Source: Acrocarpospora phusangensis
GTDB taxonomy: Bacteria; Actinomycetota; Actinomycetes; Streptosporangiales; Streptosporangiaceae
Direction: 5' to 3'
DNA length: 64,000 nt
Assembly (NCBI RefSeq): GCF_016862995.1
Contig: NZ_BOOA01000008.1
Coordinates: 1-64,000, forward strand
The notes under the pieces were generated by a model that did no database searches, was not told where the DNA came from, and was given only the letters and a program-made list of their open reading frames with translations. Made by a program: the position numbers and the translations under genes. Positions 35,230-43,514 of the stretch are shown here, piece after piece (within the stretch, counting starts at the first letter, position 1; every line of letters begins with the position of its first letter).

Positions 35230-35241
35230 TGGTCTAGACCA
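35230..35241. promoter_or_regulatory. DasR/GntR-type operator (dre core)
   Basis: TGGTCTAGACCA, a perfect 12-bp palindrome, equals the core of the DasR-responsive element known from Streptomyces GlcNAc regulation. It lies between the divergent glpK (14 bp from its start) and pfkA (82 bp from its start). Confidence 0.72.
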
Positions 35242-35323
35242 TTGTTGTCACGAGGAGGCAGAATGCCTCCCGTCAGCGTCCCGACTCAGTCTGGCCGCGT
35301 TATCCCATATGGAGGAACCCGAC

Positions 35324-36349
35324 ATGCGTATTGGAGTGCTCACCGGTGGTGGGGACTGTCCCGGACTGAACGCGGTCATCCGCGCGGTGGTGCGGAAGGG
35401 CGCCGGCGTCTACGGCCACGAGTTCGTCGGATTCCGGGACGGCTGGAGAGGCCCCCTGGAAGGGGACACGATGCCGCTGGACGTCCAGGCGGTGCGTGGC
35501 ATCCTGCCGCGCGGTGGCACCATCCTGGGCTCGTCGCGCACCAACCCGATGAAGATCGACGGTGGCGTGGAGAGGATCAAGGAGAACCTTGAGACCCACG
35601 GTGTGGACGCGCTGATCGCGATCGGCGGTGAGGACACGCTGGGTGTCGCCAAGCAGCTGTACGACCGGGGCGTGAAGGTCGTCGGCGTGCCCAAGACCAT
35701 CGACAACGACCTCAACGCGACCGACTACACCTTCGGCTTCGACACGGCCGTCAACATCGCGATGGAGGCCATCGACCGCCTGCACACCACCGCCGAGTCC
35801 CACCACCGCGCGCTGATCTGCGAGGTCATGGGCCGGCACGCGGGCTGGATCGCGCTGCACGCCGGCATGGCCGCCGGGGCCAACGTGATCCTCATCCCGG
35901 AGAAGCCGTTCGACATCGACAAGGTCTGCGAGTACGTCGAGTCCCGCTTCAAGACCCGCTACTCCCCGATCATCGTGGTGGCCGAGGGCGCGCACCCGAT
36001 CGAGGGCCAGATGGAGGTCCAGACCGGCGAGCTGGACGCGTTCGGGCACGTCCGCCTGGGCGGCGTCGGCGAGCGCCTCGCGCAGGAGATCGAGCGCCGC
36101 ACCGGCAAGGAGGCCAGGACCACCGTGCTCGGCCACATCCAGCGCGGCGGCACCCCCACCGCGTACGACCGGGTGCTGGCCACCCGCTTCGGCCTGGCCG
36201 CGATCACCGCCGTGCACGACGGCGACTTCGGCAAGATGGTCGGCCTGCAGGGCACCGAGATCGTCCGGGTCGGCCTCGACGCGGCGACCGCCGAACTCAA
36301 AACGGTCCCGCCGTACCGTTACGAGGAGTCCGAGGTCTTCTTCGGCTAG
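35324..36349 (+). CDS. pfkA: 6-phosphofructokinase, group III, PPi-type residues
   Basis: A 341-residue phosphofructokinase: MRIGVLTGGGDCPGLNAVI at the nucleotide site, GIVDGWRG-like segment (RDGWRGPLEGD), GGEDTLG, PKTIDNDLNATDYTFGFDTA and EVMGRHAGWIA. The Asp of GGEDT and the Lys of PKTIDND are the residues that in group III enzymes go with pyrophosphate rather than ATP as phosphoryl donor, so PPi-dependence is predicted. It interconverts fructose 6-phosphate and fructose 1,6-bisphosphate. ATG behind GGAGGAACCCGAC. A strong terminator follows. Confidence 0.93.
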   Translation: MRIGVLTGGGDCPGLNAVIRAVVRKGAGVYGHEFVGFRDGWRGPLEGDTMPLDVQAVRGILPRGGTILGSSRTNPMKIDGGVERIKENLETHGVDALIAIGGEDTLGVAKQLYDRGVKVVGVPKTIDNDLNATDYTFGFDTAVNIAMEAIDRLHTTAESHHRALICEVMGRHAGWIALHAGMAAGANVILIPEKPFDIDKVCEYVESRFKTRYSPIIVVAEGAHPIEGQMEVQTGELDAFGHVRLGGVGERLAQEIERRTGKEARTTVLGHIQRGGTPTAYDRVLATRFGLAAITAVHDGDFGKMVGLQGTEIVRVGLDAATAELKTVPPYRYEESEVFFG

Positions 36350-36375
36350 ATCGAATACCTGGACCGAATACAGCG

Positions 36376-36413
36376 AGGCCTGCGCTCCGGAGAGCGCAGG
36401 CCTTTCCGTTTTT
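36376..36413 (+). terminator. Intrinsic terminator after pfkA
   Basis: Perfect 12-bp stem AGGCCTGCGCTC/GAGCGCAGGCCT, 4-nt loop CGGA, followed by TTCCGTTTTT. Placed between convergent pfkA and the MHYT gene. Confidence 0.9.
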
Positions 36414-36430
36414 CCCTGTTGGTTTGGCGG

Positions 36431-37288
36431 TTATTGGTTTCGCGGCGTGAAAAGCGAGCCGTTCTGGCTGGGCTCCGGAGCCGGGGGCGTGGGGGGCGCG
36501 ACCGGCATTCCGCCGTTCTGGCGGCGGCTCTCCAGCCGGGCCAGGATGGCGGCGTCCTCGCGCAGCTCCGCCGAGGACGGGGAGAGCAGCACCGCGAGCA
36601 GCAGGCCCACGGTCAGCAGGCTGATCCCGACCAGCAGCGGCAGCAGGAAGTCGATGGCCTCGGCCCCGGTCAGGTCCGGTCCGTCCTGGAGTTGCACGCT
36701 CATCGCGAACATGCCGGTGAAGTGCATGCCGCAGACCGCGACGCCCATCATCAGGGCGGCGCCCGTGGTGGCCAGCGCGCCCTCGACGCGGAGGGTGAAC
36801 CAGAGGGCGACGGTGGCGGCCACGATGGCGATCAGCACGGAGATGGCCACGACCACCGGGTCGTAGCTGACCTGGCCGGACATGTTCATCGCGAACATGC
36901 CGAGGTAGTGCATGCCGGCCACGCCGACGCCGGTGATCAGGCCGCCCAGCAGCAGCGGGCGGAGCTTGGCGCCGCCGCGCGAGACCACCAGCAGGCCGCA
37001 GCCGACGACGGCGACGGCGACCACGAAGGACAGGACCGTGAGCGGCACGTCGTACCGGATGAGGGTGCCGGGCACGTCGAAGCCCATCATGGCGATGAAG
37101 TGCATGACCCAGATGGCGGTCCCGCCGATGGAGAATGCGCCGCCGATGAGCCAGCGCACCCGCGCCGCGCCCTCGGCGGAACGTGCCCGCGCCGTCAGCA
37201 GGAGTCCCAGGAGTGACCCGACCACGGACATCAGGTAGGCGAGCACGGGTGTCACCCAACCATGCGCAAAGTGGTTGATGTGGGACAT
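36431..37288 (-). CDS. MHYT domain integral membrane protein
   Basis: A 285-residue protein with seven TM segments and repeated MHYT-type motifs: WVMHFIAMMGF, MHYLGMFAMNM and MHFTGMFAMSV, whose Met and His residues are proposed to bind copper or sense a diatomic gas. The C-terminal 60 residues are cytoplasmic and Pro-rich, with no GGDEF or kinase output domain. ATG 37288 after AAAGGAGCACTT is chosen over an upstream in-frame ATG at 37333. Role unknown; perhaps an oxygen/NO sensor, possibly paired with the divergent two-component system. Confidence 0.88.
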   Translation of the reverse strand: MSHINHFAHGWVTPVLAYLMSVVGSLLGLLLTARARSAEGAARVRWLIGGAFSIGGTAIWVMHFIAMMGFDVPGTLIRYDVPLTVLSFVVAVAVVGCGLLVVSRGGAKLRPLLLGGLITGVGVAGMHYLGMFAMNMSGQVSYDPVVVAISVLIAIVAATVALWFTLRVEGALATTGAALMMGVAVCGMHFTGMFAMSVQLQDGPDLTGAEAIDFLLPLLVGISLLTVGLLLAVLLSPSSAELREDAAILARLESRRQNGGMPVAPPTPPAPEPSQNGSLFTPRNQ

Positions 37289-37365
37289 AAGTGCTCCTTT
37301 TCTCGCTTGCTCTCGGGGATTATGGCAGGCCAAAGTCCTCGTTATCGCCGCGGTTGATTACGGTT

Positions 37366-37385
37366 TGTCATACTTCCGGATGACA
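37366..37385. promoter_or_regulatory. Inverted repeat between MHYT gene and sensor kinase gene
   Basis: TGTCAT-N8-ATGACA, exact 6-bp arms, in an unusually AT-rich 181-bp gap (37289-37469) between divergent genes. Candidate response-regulator site; tentative. Confidence 0.4.
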
Positions 37386-37469
37386 CGAGGTTTCCAGGTT
37401 TTATGTGATCTTTTTCGATTTGTTTGGATGATCTGTCGGAGTCGTAGATAGAGGACTGAGGGGGTGGCC

Positions 37470-38627
37470 ATGGGGATCGAGAGCCCGTTCTGGCGCGCCA
37501 TCGCGGTCTTCCGGATCGCGTCGCTGGGCTACGCGGCCGTGCTGCTGCTCCAGGCCGGCGGGTACGCCTATCCGGTGACCGGGTGGACCGTCGTCGGGGT
37601 GATGGCGGTCTGGACCGCCGCCGCGACGTACGCGTACTCGGTCGCCGCCTGGCGGGGCTGGCCGCTGCTCGCCCTCGACCTGCTGGTCAGCACCGGCTGC
37701 CTGCTGGCCACCCCCTTCGTCCAGGGTCCCCAGGCGGCGGTGGGCACCATGCCGATCACCGCGACCTGGGTGGCCGCCCCCGTCCTGGCCTGGGGCGTGT
37801 ACGGCGGGCGGCGCGCCGGTGGCGTCGCGGCCGCCGTGATGTCGGTGGCCGACCTGTGGCTGCGCGGCGTACGCGGCTTCGACCTGTCCGCCGTGCCCGT
37901 CAACGGCGCCGTGCTGCTCTTCCTGGCCGGGATCGTCATCGGCCACGTGGCCCGGCTGGCCAAGCAGGCCGAGGCGCGCATGCAGCGGGCCGTCGAGATC
38001 GAGGCCGCCGGGCGGGAGCGGGAACGGCTGGCCAGGGACATCCACGACTCCGTGCTCCAGGTTCTGGCGCTGGTCCAGCGGCGCGGCGCGGAGATCGGCG
38101 GCGAGGCGGCCGAGCTGGGCCGCCTGGCGGGGGAGCAGGAGGCGGTCCTGCGCGAACTCGTGCGCTCGGCCCCCCGCCCGGCCCGCACCCTCGGCCCCCG
38201 CCGCCGCTTCATCCCGGCCCGCCGCCCCCGCGCCGAGAGCGCCGACCTGTGCGCCTCCCTCCGCCGGTACGGCTCCGCCCAGGTCACCGTGGCCACGCCC
38301 GCCGACCCGGTGCCCCTGGCTCCCCGTACGGTGGAGGAGCTCTCGGCCGCCGTCGGCAACGCGCTGGACAACGTGCGGCGCCACTGCGGGGAGCACGCCC
38401 GCGCTTGGATCCTGGTGGAGAGCGAGTCCGGCCGTGTCATCGTGACCGTACGGGACGACGGCCCCGGCATCCCCGAGGGCCGGCTGGAGGAGGCCGCGGC
38501 CGGCGGACGGCTCGGGGTCTCGCAGTCGATCCGCGGCCGGGTGGCGGATCTGGGCGGGAAGGTCACGATCCTGTCCTCCCCGGACGGCACGGAGATCGAG
38601 ATGTCGGTGCCGACGGCGTTATCGTGA
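37470..38627 (+). CDS. Two-component sensor histidine kinase (NarX/DesK-like)
   Basis: A 385-residue membrane kinase. Five or six N-terminal TM helices (about 10-160) are followed by the HisKA_3 dimerisation helix with the phospho-accepting His in ARDIHDSVLQVLALVQRRG, and a HATPase domain with the N-box AVGNALDNVRRHCG and G-box DDGPGIPEGR. The residues after the H-box contain a Pro/Arg-rich linker. ATG 37470 is behind GAGGGGG; GTG 37464 is a second option. It pairs with the LuxR-type regulator 16 bp downstream. The signal is unknown. Confidence 0.9.
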   Translation: MGIESPFWRAIAVFRIASLGYAAVLLLQAGGYAYPVTGWTVVGVMAVWTAAATYAYSVAAWRGWPLLALDLLVSTGCLLATPFVQGPQAAVGTMPITATWVAAPVLAWGVYGGRRAGGVAAAVMSVADLWLRGVRGFDLSAVPVNGAVLLFLAGIVIGHVARLAKQAEARMQRAVEIEAAGRERERLARDIHDSVLQVLALVQRRGAEIGGEAAELGRLAGEQEAVLRELVRSAPRPARTLGPRRRFIPARRPRAESADLCASLRRYGSAQVTVATPADPVPLAPRTVEELSAAVGNALDNVRRHCGEHARAWILVESESGRVIVTVRDDGPGIPEGRLEEAAAGGRLGVSQSIRGRVADLGGKVTILSSPDGTEIEMSVPTALS

Positions 38628-38643
38628 CGGGCATGAGGGTCGC

Positions 38644-39291
38644 ATGAGGGTCATGGTGGTGGACGACCATCCGATGTGGCGCGAGGGCGTGGCGCGCGAC
38701 CTCGCCGAGGCCGGGTACGAGATCGTCGCGACGGCGGGCGAGGGGCGGCAGGCGCTGCGCATCGCGGCGGCGGTCCGGCCCGAGCTGGTGATCCTCGATC
38801 TGCAGCTGCCGGATCTGCCGGGGGTCGAGGTGGCGCGCGGGCTGGGAGCCTCCGAGAATCCGCCCCGGGTGCTGGTGCTGTCGGCCAGCGGCGAACAGGA
38901 CGACGTCCTCGAAGCCGTCAAAGCAGGCGCATCCGGATATTTGGTGAAATCGGCGAGTCGGGAGGAGTTCCTGGAGGCGGTCAAGCGGACCGCCGACGGG
39001 GACGCGGTGTTCACCCCCGGCCTGGCCGGGCTGGTGCTGGGGGAGTACCGGCGGCTCGCCGCCCAGCCCAAGGCCGCCGAGGACGACGGGCCGCGCCTCA
39101 CCGAGCGGGAGACCGAGATCCTGCGCCTGGTCGCCAAGGGCCTGTCCTACCGCCAGATCGCCGAACGCCTGGTGCTCTCCCACCGGACCGTGCAGAACCA
39201 CGTGCAGAACACGCTGAGCAAACTCCAGCTGCACAACCGGGTGGAGCTCGTCCGGTACGCGATCGAGAAGGGCTTGGCGGACCTCGACTAA
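38644..39291 (+). CDS. NarL/LuxR family response regulator
   Basis: A 215-residue regulator. The receiver domain begins VMVVDDHPMWREGV with the acidic pocket, has the phospho-accepting Asp in LVILDLQLPD, the Thr/Ser switch region LSASGEQDDVLEA and the conserved Lys in GYLVKSAS. The C-terminal GerE HTH is LTERETEILRLVAKGLSYRQ ... SHRTVQNHVQNTLSKLQL. A duplicated ATGAGGGTC at 38634 and 38644 offers two possible starts; only the second is in the long frame. Its cognate kinase is the gene upstream. Confidence 0.93.
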   Translation: MRVMVVDDHPMWREGVARDLAEAGYEIVATAGEGRQALRIAAAVRPELVILDLQLPDLPGVEVARGLGASENPPRVLVLSASGEQDDVLEAVKAGASGYLVKSASREEFLEAVKRTADGDAVFTPGLAGLVLGEYRRLAAQPKAAEDDGPRLTERETEILRLVAKGLSYRQIAERLVLSHRTVQNHVQNTLSKLQLHNRVELVRYAIEKGLADLD

Positions 39292-39327
39292 AGTAGGGAG
39301 GTCGCACCCCTCCGGAGGAACCCCGCA

Positions 39328-40524
39328 ATGACCATGACCGCCCTGGGCGAGCCCTGCGTGCTCCTCAAACTCGGCGAAATCATCCTCAAGGGCCGGAACC
39401 GTGAGGTCTTCGAGCATCGGCTGCGGGCCAACATCAAGCATGCCCTGAAAGACTTCCCGGTGGACGTGCGCCAGCGGCACGGCGTCGTCGCGCTCTACCT
39501 GCCGGAGGGCACCGCCGTCGAGATCGCCGAAGCGGTGGCGGCCCGGGTCAGCGAGGTGCCCGGCATCGTCCTGGTGCACCTGGCCTGGCGCGTCGCCAAG
39601 GACCCCTCCGTGGTCACCAAGGCCGCCCTCGAACTGGTCAGGGACACCCCCGAGGTGGCCCGCAAGGCCCGCTTCGCCGTGCGCTCCCGCCGCCGCGACA
39701 AGCGCTTCCCGCTGCGCTCCAACGAGATCGACCGCCTCGTCGGCGGCGAACTCCACGACGCGTACGGGCTGCCCGTGGACCTGCGCAACCCCGAATTGAC
39801 CGTCTCCATCGAGGTCGACAGGGACGAGGTCTTCCTCTACACCGGCGGCCGTCCCGGCCAGGGCGGCCTTCCGGTCGGCTCCAGCGGGCGCGGCCTGGTC
39901 CTCATGTCCGGCGGCATCGACTCCCCGGTCGCCGCGTACCGCATGATGCGCCGCGGCCTGCGCGTGGACTTCCTGCACTTCTCCGGCATCCCGTTCACCA
40001 CCTCCGAGTCCATCTACAAGGCGTACGCGCTGGTCCGCCGCCTCGACGCGTTCCAGGGCAAGTCCCGCCTCTGGGTGGTCCCCTTCGGCAAGGCCCAGCA
40101 GTCCATCCGCGCCTCCGGCCAGGATCGCCTCGCCGTCATCGCCCAGCGCCGCCTCATGCTCAAGACCGCCGCCGAGGTGGCCCGCCGCCACAAGGCCAGC
40201 GCCCTGGTCACCGGCGACTCCCTCGGCCAGGTCTCCTCCCAGACCATGGCCAACATCGCCGCCCAGGAGAGCGCCGTCGACCTGCCGATCCTGCGCCCCC
40301 TCATCGGCCTCGACAAATCCGAGGTGATCGCCGAGGCCCGCCGCATCGGCACCCTCGAAATCTCCGAACTCCCCGACGAGGACTGCTGCACCCTCCTCTC
40401 CTCCCGCAACCCCGAACTCGCCGCCAAGATCGAGGACCTCAAACTCATCGAACGCCGCCTCGACGCCGAGGAACTCGCCTCCCAACTCGCCGACTCCATC
40501 CAGGCCTACAAACTGGACGCCTAG
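39328..40524 (+). CDS. thiI: tRNA 4-thiouridine synthase ThiI
   Basis: A 398-residue ThiI of the two-domain kind. A ferredoxin-like/THUMP N-terminus (LLKLGEIILKGRNREVFE; FAVRSRRRDKRFPL) is followed by the PP-loop pyrophosphatase LMSGGIDSPVAAYRMM. The C-terminal rhodanese domain of E. coli ThiI is absent, as in many Gram-positives. A DEDCC motif near residue 352 may supply cysteines for sulfur relay. It thiolates U8 of tRNA and may feed sulfur to thiazole synthesis. RBS GGAGGAA. Its stop overlaps the convergent ATPase gene by four bases. Confidence 0.93.
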   Translation: MTMTALGEPCVLLKLGEIILKGRNREVFEHRLRANIKHALKDFPVDVRQRHGVVALYLPEGTAVEIAEAVAARVSEVPGIVLVHLAWRVAKDPSVVTKAALELVRDTPEVARKARFAVRSRRRDKRFPLRSNEIDRLVGGELHDAYGLPVDLRNPELTVSIEVDRDEVFLYTGGRPGQGGLPVGSSGRGLVLMSGGIDSPVAAYRMMRRGLRVDFLHFSGIPFTTSESIYKAYALVRRLDAFQGKSRLWVVPFGKAQQSIRASGQDRLAVIAQRRLMLKTAAEVARRHKASALVTGDSLGQVSSQTMANIAAQESAVDLPILRPLIGLDKSEVIAEARRIGTLEISELPDEDCCTLLSSRNPELAAKIEDLKLIERRLDAEELASQLADSIQAYKLDA

Positions 40525-42104
40525 CCCCAGCCGTACACGTCCGCCAGGTCGAGCAGGACGACCTCGTCCGATGACGCGGCCGCCTCGTGGAGGTGGTCGG
40601 AGAAGCCGTACATGGAGACGATCAGGAGCTTGGCGTCGGCGGCCTGGTGATGAGCGGCGAGCAGGGACCGGATGTGCCTGAGGCGTTCCAGGTCCTTCAG
40701 CCCGCGGGGGCGGATGGTGGCCTTCGCCTCGCCGATCACGGTGATGGTCGCCCCACGCCGACCGGTTCTCGAATCCCGGCCCAGTCCGATGAAGTCGACC
40801 TCGTGTTTCTTGCCGGATTCCCGATCGGAGACGCAGGTCCAGCCTTGGCGGGAGATGTCCACGCCTCGGCGGATGAGGATTCGGAACGCGCTCTCGGCCG
40901 CGGCCTCCTCGAAGGCCGGGCCCAACACCTGGGATCCGAAGCGAGGGGTCGCTCTCGTCCAGATCTGCTGAGGCGAGATCTCGCCCAGGCGCAGTACGTC
41001 CATGTCCGGTTCCACCACGGCATGGTGGAACCGGAGCAACGGATCCCGCAGCCGCAGCATGGGATCGCCGACCTCGAAGAGGGGGCGGCGTTCGTCGACA
41101 TAACCCATCGCGATCAGCCGGTCGACCACCGGTTCGACCGTTTTCTTGGTCTCGCCCAGAACGCCTCCGACTTGGGTGGCGGTGGTGGCTCCGTCGGCGA
41201 TCGCCTTCATCGCCTGCTGGTAGATGATTTTGCCGCCCGCGCGGGGATCCTCTCTCAGCAGGTGCCTGGCCTCGGCGGCCGTGAAGAAGTCGTCACTGGA
41301 CGTCAGCATCGTCGCCATGACCCAGGCGTCGAACTGGGCCGTGTCCTGCGGTGGGGGCAGTTCGGTGAGCTCTCCCAGCGCGTTCCGGTAGCCGGGAGAG
41401 CCGCCCAGAACCGCGTAGAGCTTCATCGCGGTCACGAGATCATCGACACCCCAGTAGCGGGCCATGTCGATGTGGTTGAACGGTGCGACCGTCAGCGTCC
41501 TGCTGATCCTCCCGAATAGCGGGCGTGATCCGTGGCCCAGCTCGTGCATGATCGACATGGCCGAGCCGCAGACGATCAGCTTGCCCTGGACCAGGCGTTT
41601 GTAGTAGCCGACCATGATCCCGGGAGGGGCGGTCTCCCCGGGCTTGAAGTGGCGGGAGTCGTAGATCGATTTGAGGATGGACTGGAGGTGGGGCGTGTCC
41701 CGCAGGAGGTAGGGGAACTCGTCCAGGACGACGGGTGGGATTCGCCCCTCGGAGCTCCTGGCGACGGTCGCGTCCATGGCGACCTGGAGCAACCGGTCCC
41801 AGCTGCCGCCCTCCCCGAGCGGAATCGCCGAGACTTCGCCCCTCCGCGCCGGGTCGTAGTCAATGATCACGTTTCGGAACCGCTCCTGGGACTGGACCAG
41901 CTCCTCCTCCAGAAAAGCCTCGAAGTAGATGCCTTCCGTCAGGGCGGTGAACCGCTCCAGGAGATGCGACTTCCCCGTCCTGCGCCGCCCGGAGAGCGCG
42001 ATGAGGGAAGCTCCGTGGTCGATGTGGCGGCGGTCGCGCACGAACATCGACAGGACGTTCCACTCGTCCTCTCGGTCGATGATGTCCGCGGGTTTGGGCA
42101 GCAC
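40521..42104 (-). CDS. Archaeal-type ATPase with C-terminal DUF234 nuclease-like domain
   Basis: A 527-residue protein. N-terminal ATPase: FVRDRRHIDHGASLIALSG then Walker A GRRRTGKSHLLERF, Walker B-like PPVVLDEFPYLL. Middle winged helix (ATTATQVGGVLGETKKTVEP). C-terminal DUF234 domain with VDFIGLG ... ITVIGEAKA, which fits a PD-(D/E)XK core (Asp, Glu-x-Lys). Members belong to the MNS/archaeal ATPase superfamily, often scattered by horizontal transfer and suspected in mobile-element or defence biology. Third codon positions look less GC-biased than in the flanking genes (by eye). Placed between thiI and aroF without obvious functional link. Confidence 0.85.
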   Translation of the reverse strand: MLPKPADIIDREDEWNVLSMFVRDRRHIDHGASLIALSGRRRTGKSHLLERFTALTEGIYFEAFLEEELVQSQERFRNVIIDYDPARRGEVSAIPLGEGGSWDRLLQVAMDATVARSSEGRIPPVVLDEFPYLLRDTPHLQSILKSIYDSRHFKPGETAPPGIMVGYYKRLVQGKLIVCGSAMSIMHELGHGSRPLFGRISRTLTVAPFNHIDMARYWGVDDLVTAMKLYAVLGGSPGYRNALGELTELPPPQDTAQFDAWVMATMLTSSDDFFTAAEARHLLREDPRAGGKIIYQQAMKAIADGATTATQVGGVLGETKKTVEPVVDRLIAMGYVDERRPLFEVGDPMLRLRDPLLRFHHAVVEPDMDVLRLGEISPQQIWTRATPRFGSQVLGPAFEEAAAESAFRILIRRGVDISRQGWTCVSDRESGKKHEVDFIGLGRDSRTGRRGATITVIGEAKATIRPRGLKDLERLRHIRSLLAAHHQAADAKLLIVSMYGFSDHLHEAAASSDEVVLLDLADVYGWG

Positions 42105-42150
42105 GACGGCAATGGTAGTTGGCAGGTCAGTGACGTGTCCGTCGAAATAT

Positions 42151-42184
42151 CCGTACGGCCGCGCCTGGCGGGGCGGCCGTACGG
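42151..42184 (-). terminator. Hairpin after aroF
   Basis: Perfect 12-bp arms CCGTACGGCCGC/GCGGCCGTACGG with a 10-nt loop, just beyond the aroF stop; on the minus strand it is followed by ATATTT. Probable terminator, limiting read-through into the ATPase gene. Confidence 0.65.
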
Positions 42185-42192
42185 AGGGGCGG

Positions 42193-43230
42193 TCAGGGGG
42201 TGGGGAGGGCGGTGGTGACCTGGGTGCGGCCGAGGAGGGGCGGGAAGAGGCGCATGATCTCGGCGAGGTCGTGGAGGTCGCCGTCCACGAGGGCCTGGGG
42301 GCCGTCGACGAGGGCCTGTTCCGGGTGCGGGTGCACGTCGATGATGACGCCGTCGGCGCCGGCCGCGATGGCCGCCCGGGTGAGCGGGAGGACCAGGTCG
42401 CGGCGTCCGCCGGAGTGGGACGGGTCGACGACGACCGGCAGGTGGGAGAGGCGCTGGGCGACCGGGACGGCGGAGACGTCGAGGGTGTTGCGGGTGGCGG
42501 ACTCGAAGGTGCGGATGCCGCGCTCGCAGAGCACGATGTCCAGGTTGCCGCGCTGGGCGATGTACTCGGCCGACATCAGCCACTCCTCGATGGTGCCGCT
42601 CATGCCGCGCTTGAGCATGACCGGCTTGCCGGCCTTGCCGACGGCCTGGAGCAGCGCGAAGTTCTGCGTGTTGCGGGTGCCGACCTGGAGCATGTCCGCG
42701 TAGGAGGCGACCAGCGGCACGTCGTGCGCGTCCATGACCTCGGTCACGATCGGCAGCCCGGTCTGCTCGCGGGCCTCCGCCAGGATGCGCAGGCCCGCCT
42801 CGCCCAGCCCCTGGAACGCGTACGGCGAGGTCCGCGGCTTGTACGCGCCGCCGCGCAGCAGGGTCGCGCCCGCCGCCTTCGCCATCTCGGCCGCCTCAAT
42901 CGTCTGCTCACGCGTCTCCACCGCGCACGGCCCGGCGATCAGCGTGACCGTGTCCGGCCCGATCGGCACCCCGCCCACCCGGATGGTCGACCGTTCCGGA
43001 TGGTTCTCCCGGCTCACCAGCTTGTACGGCGTCGACACCCGCATGACTTCCCCGACGCCGCGTTGCCCGCCCAGATTGAGCGCCGCGAACCGCTCCACGT
43101 CCCCGATGAGCCCGATGATGGTACGGCTAACGCCGCGCGACACGAACGCCTCACCCCCGGCCGTGCCGACCAGCGTGACGATCTCCTCGATGTCCTCGGC
43201 GGTGGCCGTCGGGGCCATGACGATAACCAT
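42193..43230 (-). CDS. aroF: 3-deoxy-7-phosphoheptulonate synthase (type I-beta DAHP synthase)
   Basis: A 345-residue DAHP synthase. The N-terminal ferredoxin-like regulatory domain ([20 protein letters not shown] ... [17 protein letters not shown]) is typical of the KDO8P-synthase-like class; the TIM barrel has [57 protein letters not shown] and [12 protein letters not shown]. It condenses PEP with erythrose 4-phosphate as the first step of aromatic amino acid synthesis. ATG 43230 is behind GAGGAGAG; an in-frame ATG at 43245 precedes that site. A long leader hairpin upstream suggests attenuation. Confidence 0.95.
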   Translation of the reverse strand: MVIVMAPTATAEDIEEIVTLVGTAGGEAFVSRGVSRTIIGLIGDVERFAALNLGGQRGVGEVMRVSTPYKLVSRENHPERSTIRVGGVPIGPDTVTLIAGPCAVETREQTIEAAEMAKAAGATLLRGGAYKPRTSPYAFQGLGEAGLRILAEAREQTGLPIVTEVMDAHDVPLVASYADMLQVGTRNTQNFALLQAVGKAGKPVMLKRGMSGTIEEWLMSAEYIAQRGNLDIVLCERGIRTFESATRNTLDVSAVPVAQRLSHLPVVVDPSHSGGRRDLVLPLTRAAIAAGADGVIIDVHPHPEQALVDGPQALVDGDLHDLAEIMRLFPPLLGRTQVTTALPTP

Positions 43231-43250
43231 GATTTCTCTCCTCATACGCA

Positions 43251-43285
43251 GAAAGCCCCGGGTCCCATATGGACCCGGGGCTTTC
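43251..43285 (-). promoter_or_regulatory. Leader hairpin (attenuator candidate) upstream of aroF
   Basis: Perfect 15-bp inverted repeat, arms 43251-43265 and 43271-43285 with a 5-nt loop, ending 20 bp before the aroF start. Being in the 5' leader and not at a gene end, it is a likely attenuator terminator. No T-run follows, which is normal for actinomycete terminators. Confidence 0.65.
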
Positions 43286-43300
43286 GTTCGCCGTTGGCTG

Positions 43301-43333
43301 CTAGCGCACCACGCGGAGGCGAACGGTCCTCAC
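43301..43333 (-). CDS. Candidate leader peptide of aroF
   Basis: A 10-codon open frame ([10 protein letters not shown], stop TAG) starts at GTG 43333 and ends 16 bp before the attenuator hairpin. It is rich in Arg and Val, with no Phe, Tyr or Trp codons, so it does not fit simple aromatic-codon attenuation; Arg-codon or nascent-peptide control would be needed. Ribosome binding site weak. Speculative. Confidence 0.3.
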   Translation of the reverse strand: MRTVRLRVVR

Positions 43334-43514
43334 GGGTCCGTCGCCATACCAAAACGAGAAAGCGCCACGCATGCCACGAAATATATCGCACCGCCTCCGG
43401 CCCCGGCCACCATGTTGATCAACAACCGGTCCTTGTTCACACAACGTTCCCCGAAGCGGTGCGGCGGGATGACCCAGTGGGCCGCGGGTTTCCGCCGGAT
43501 GGCAGGATGGGCGG

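Noticed and set aside
40521-42104. Plasmid or phage replication initiator
   Set aside because: The ATPase has the DUF234 architecture and no helicase or origin-binding features; no phage genes lie around it.
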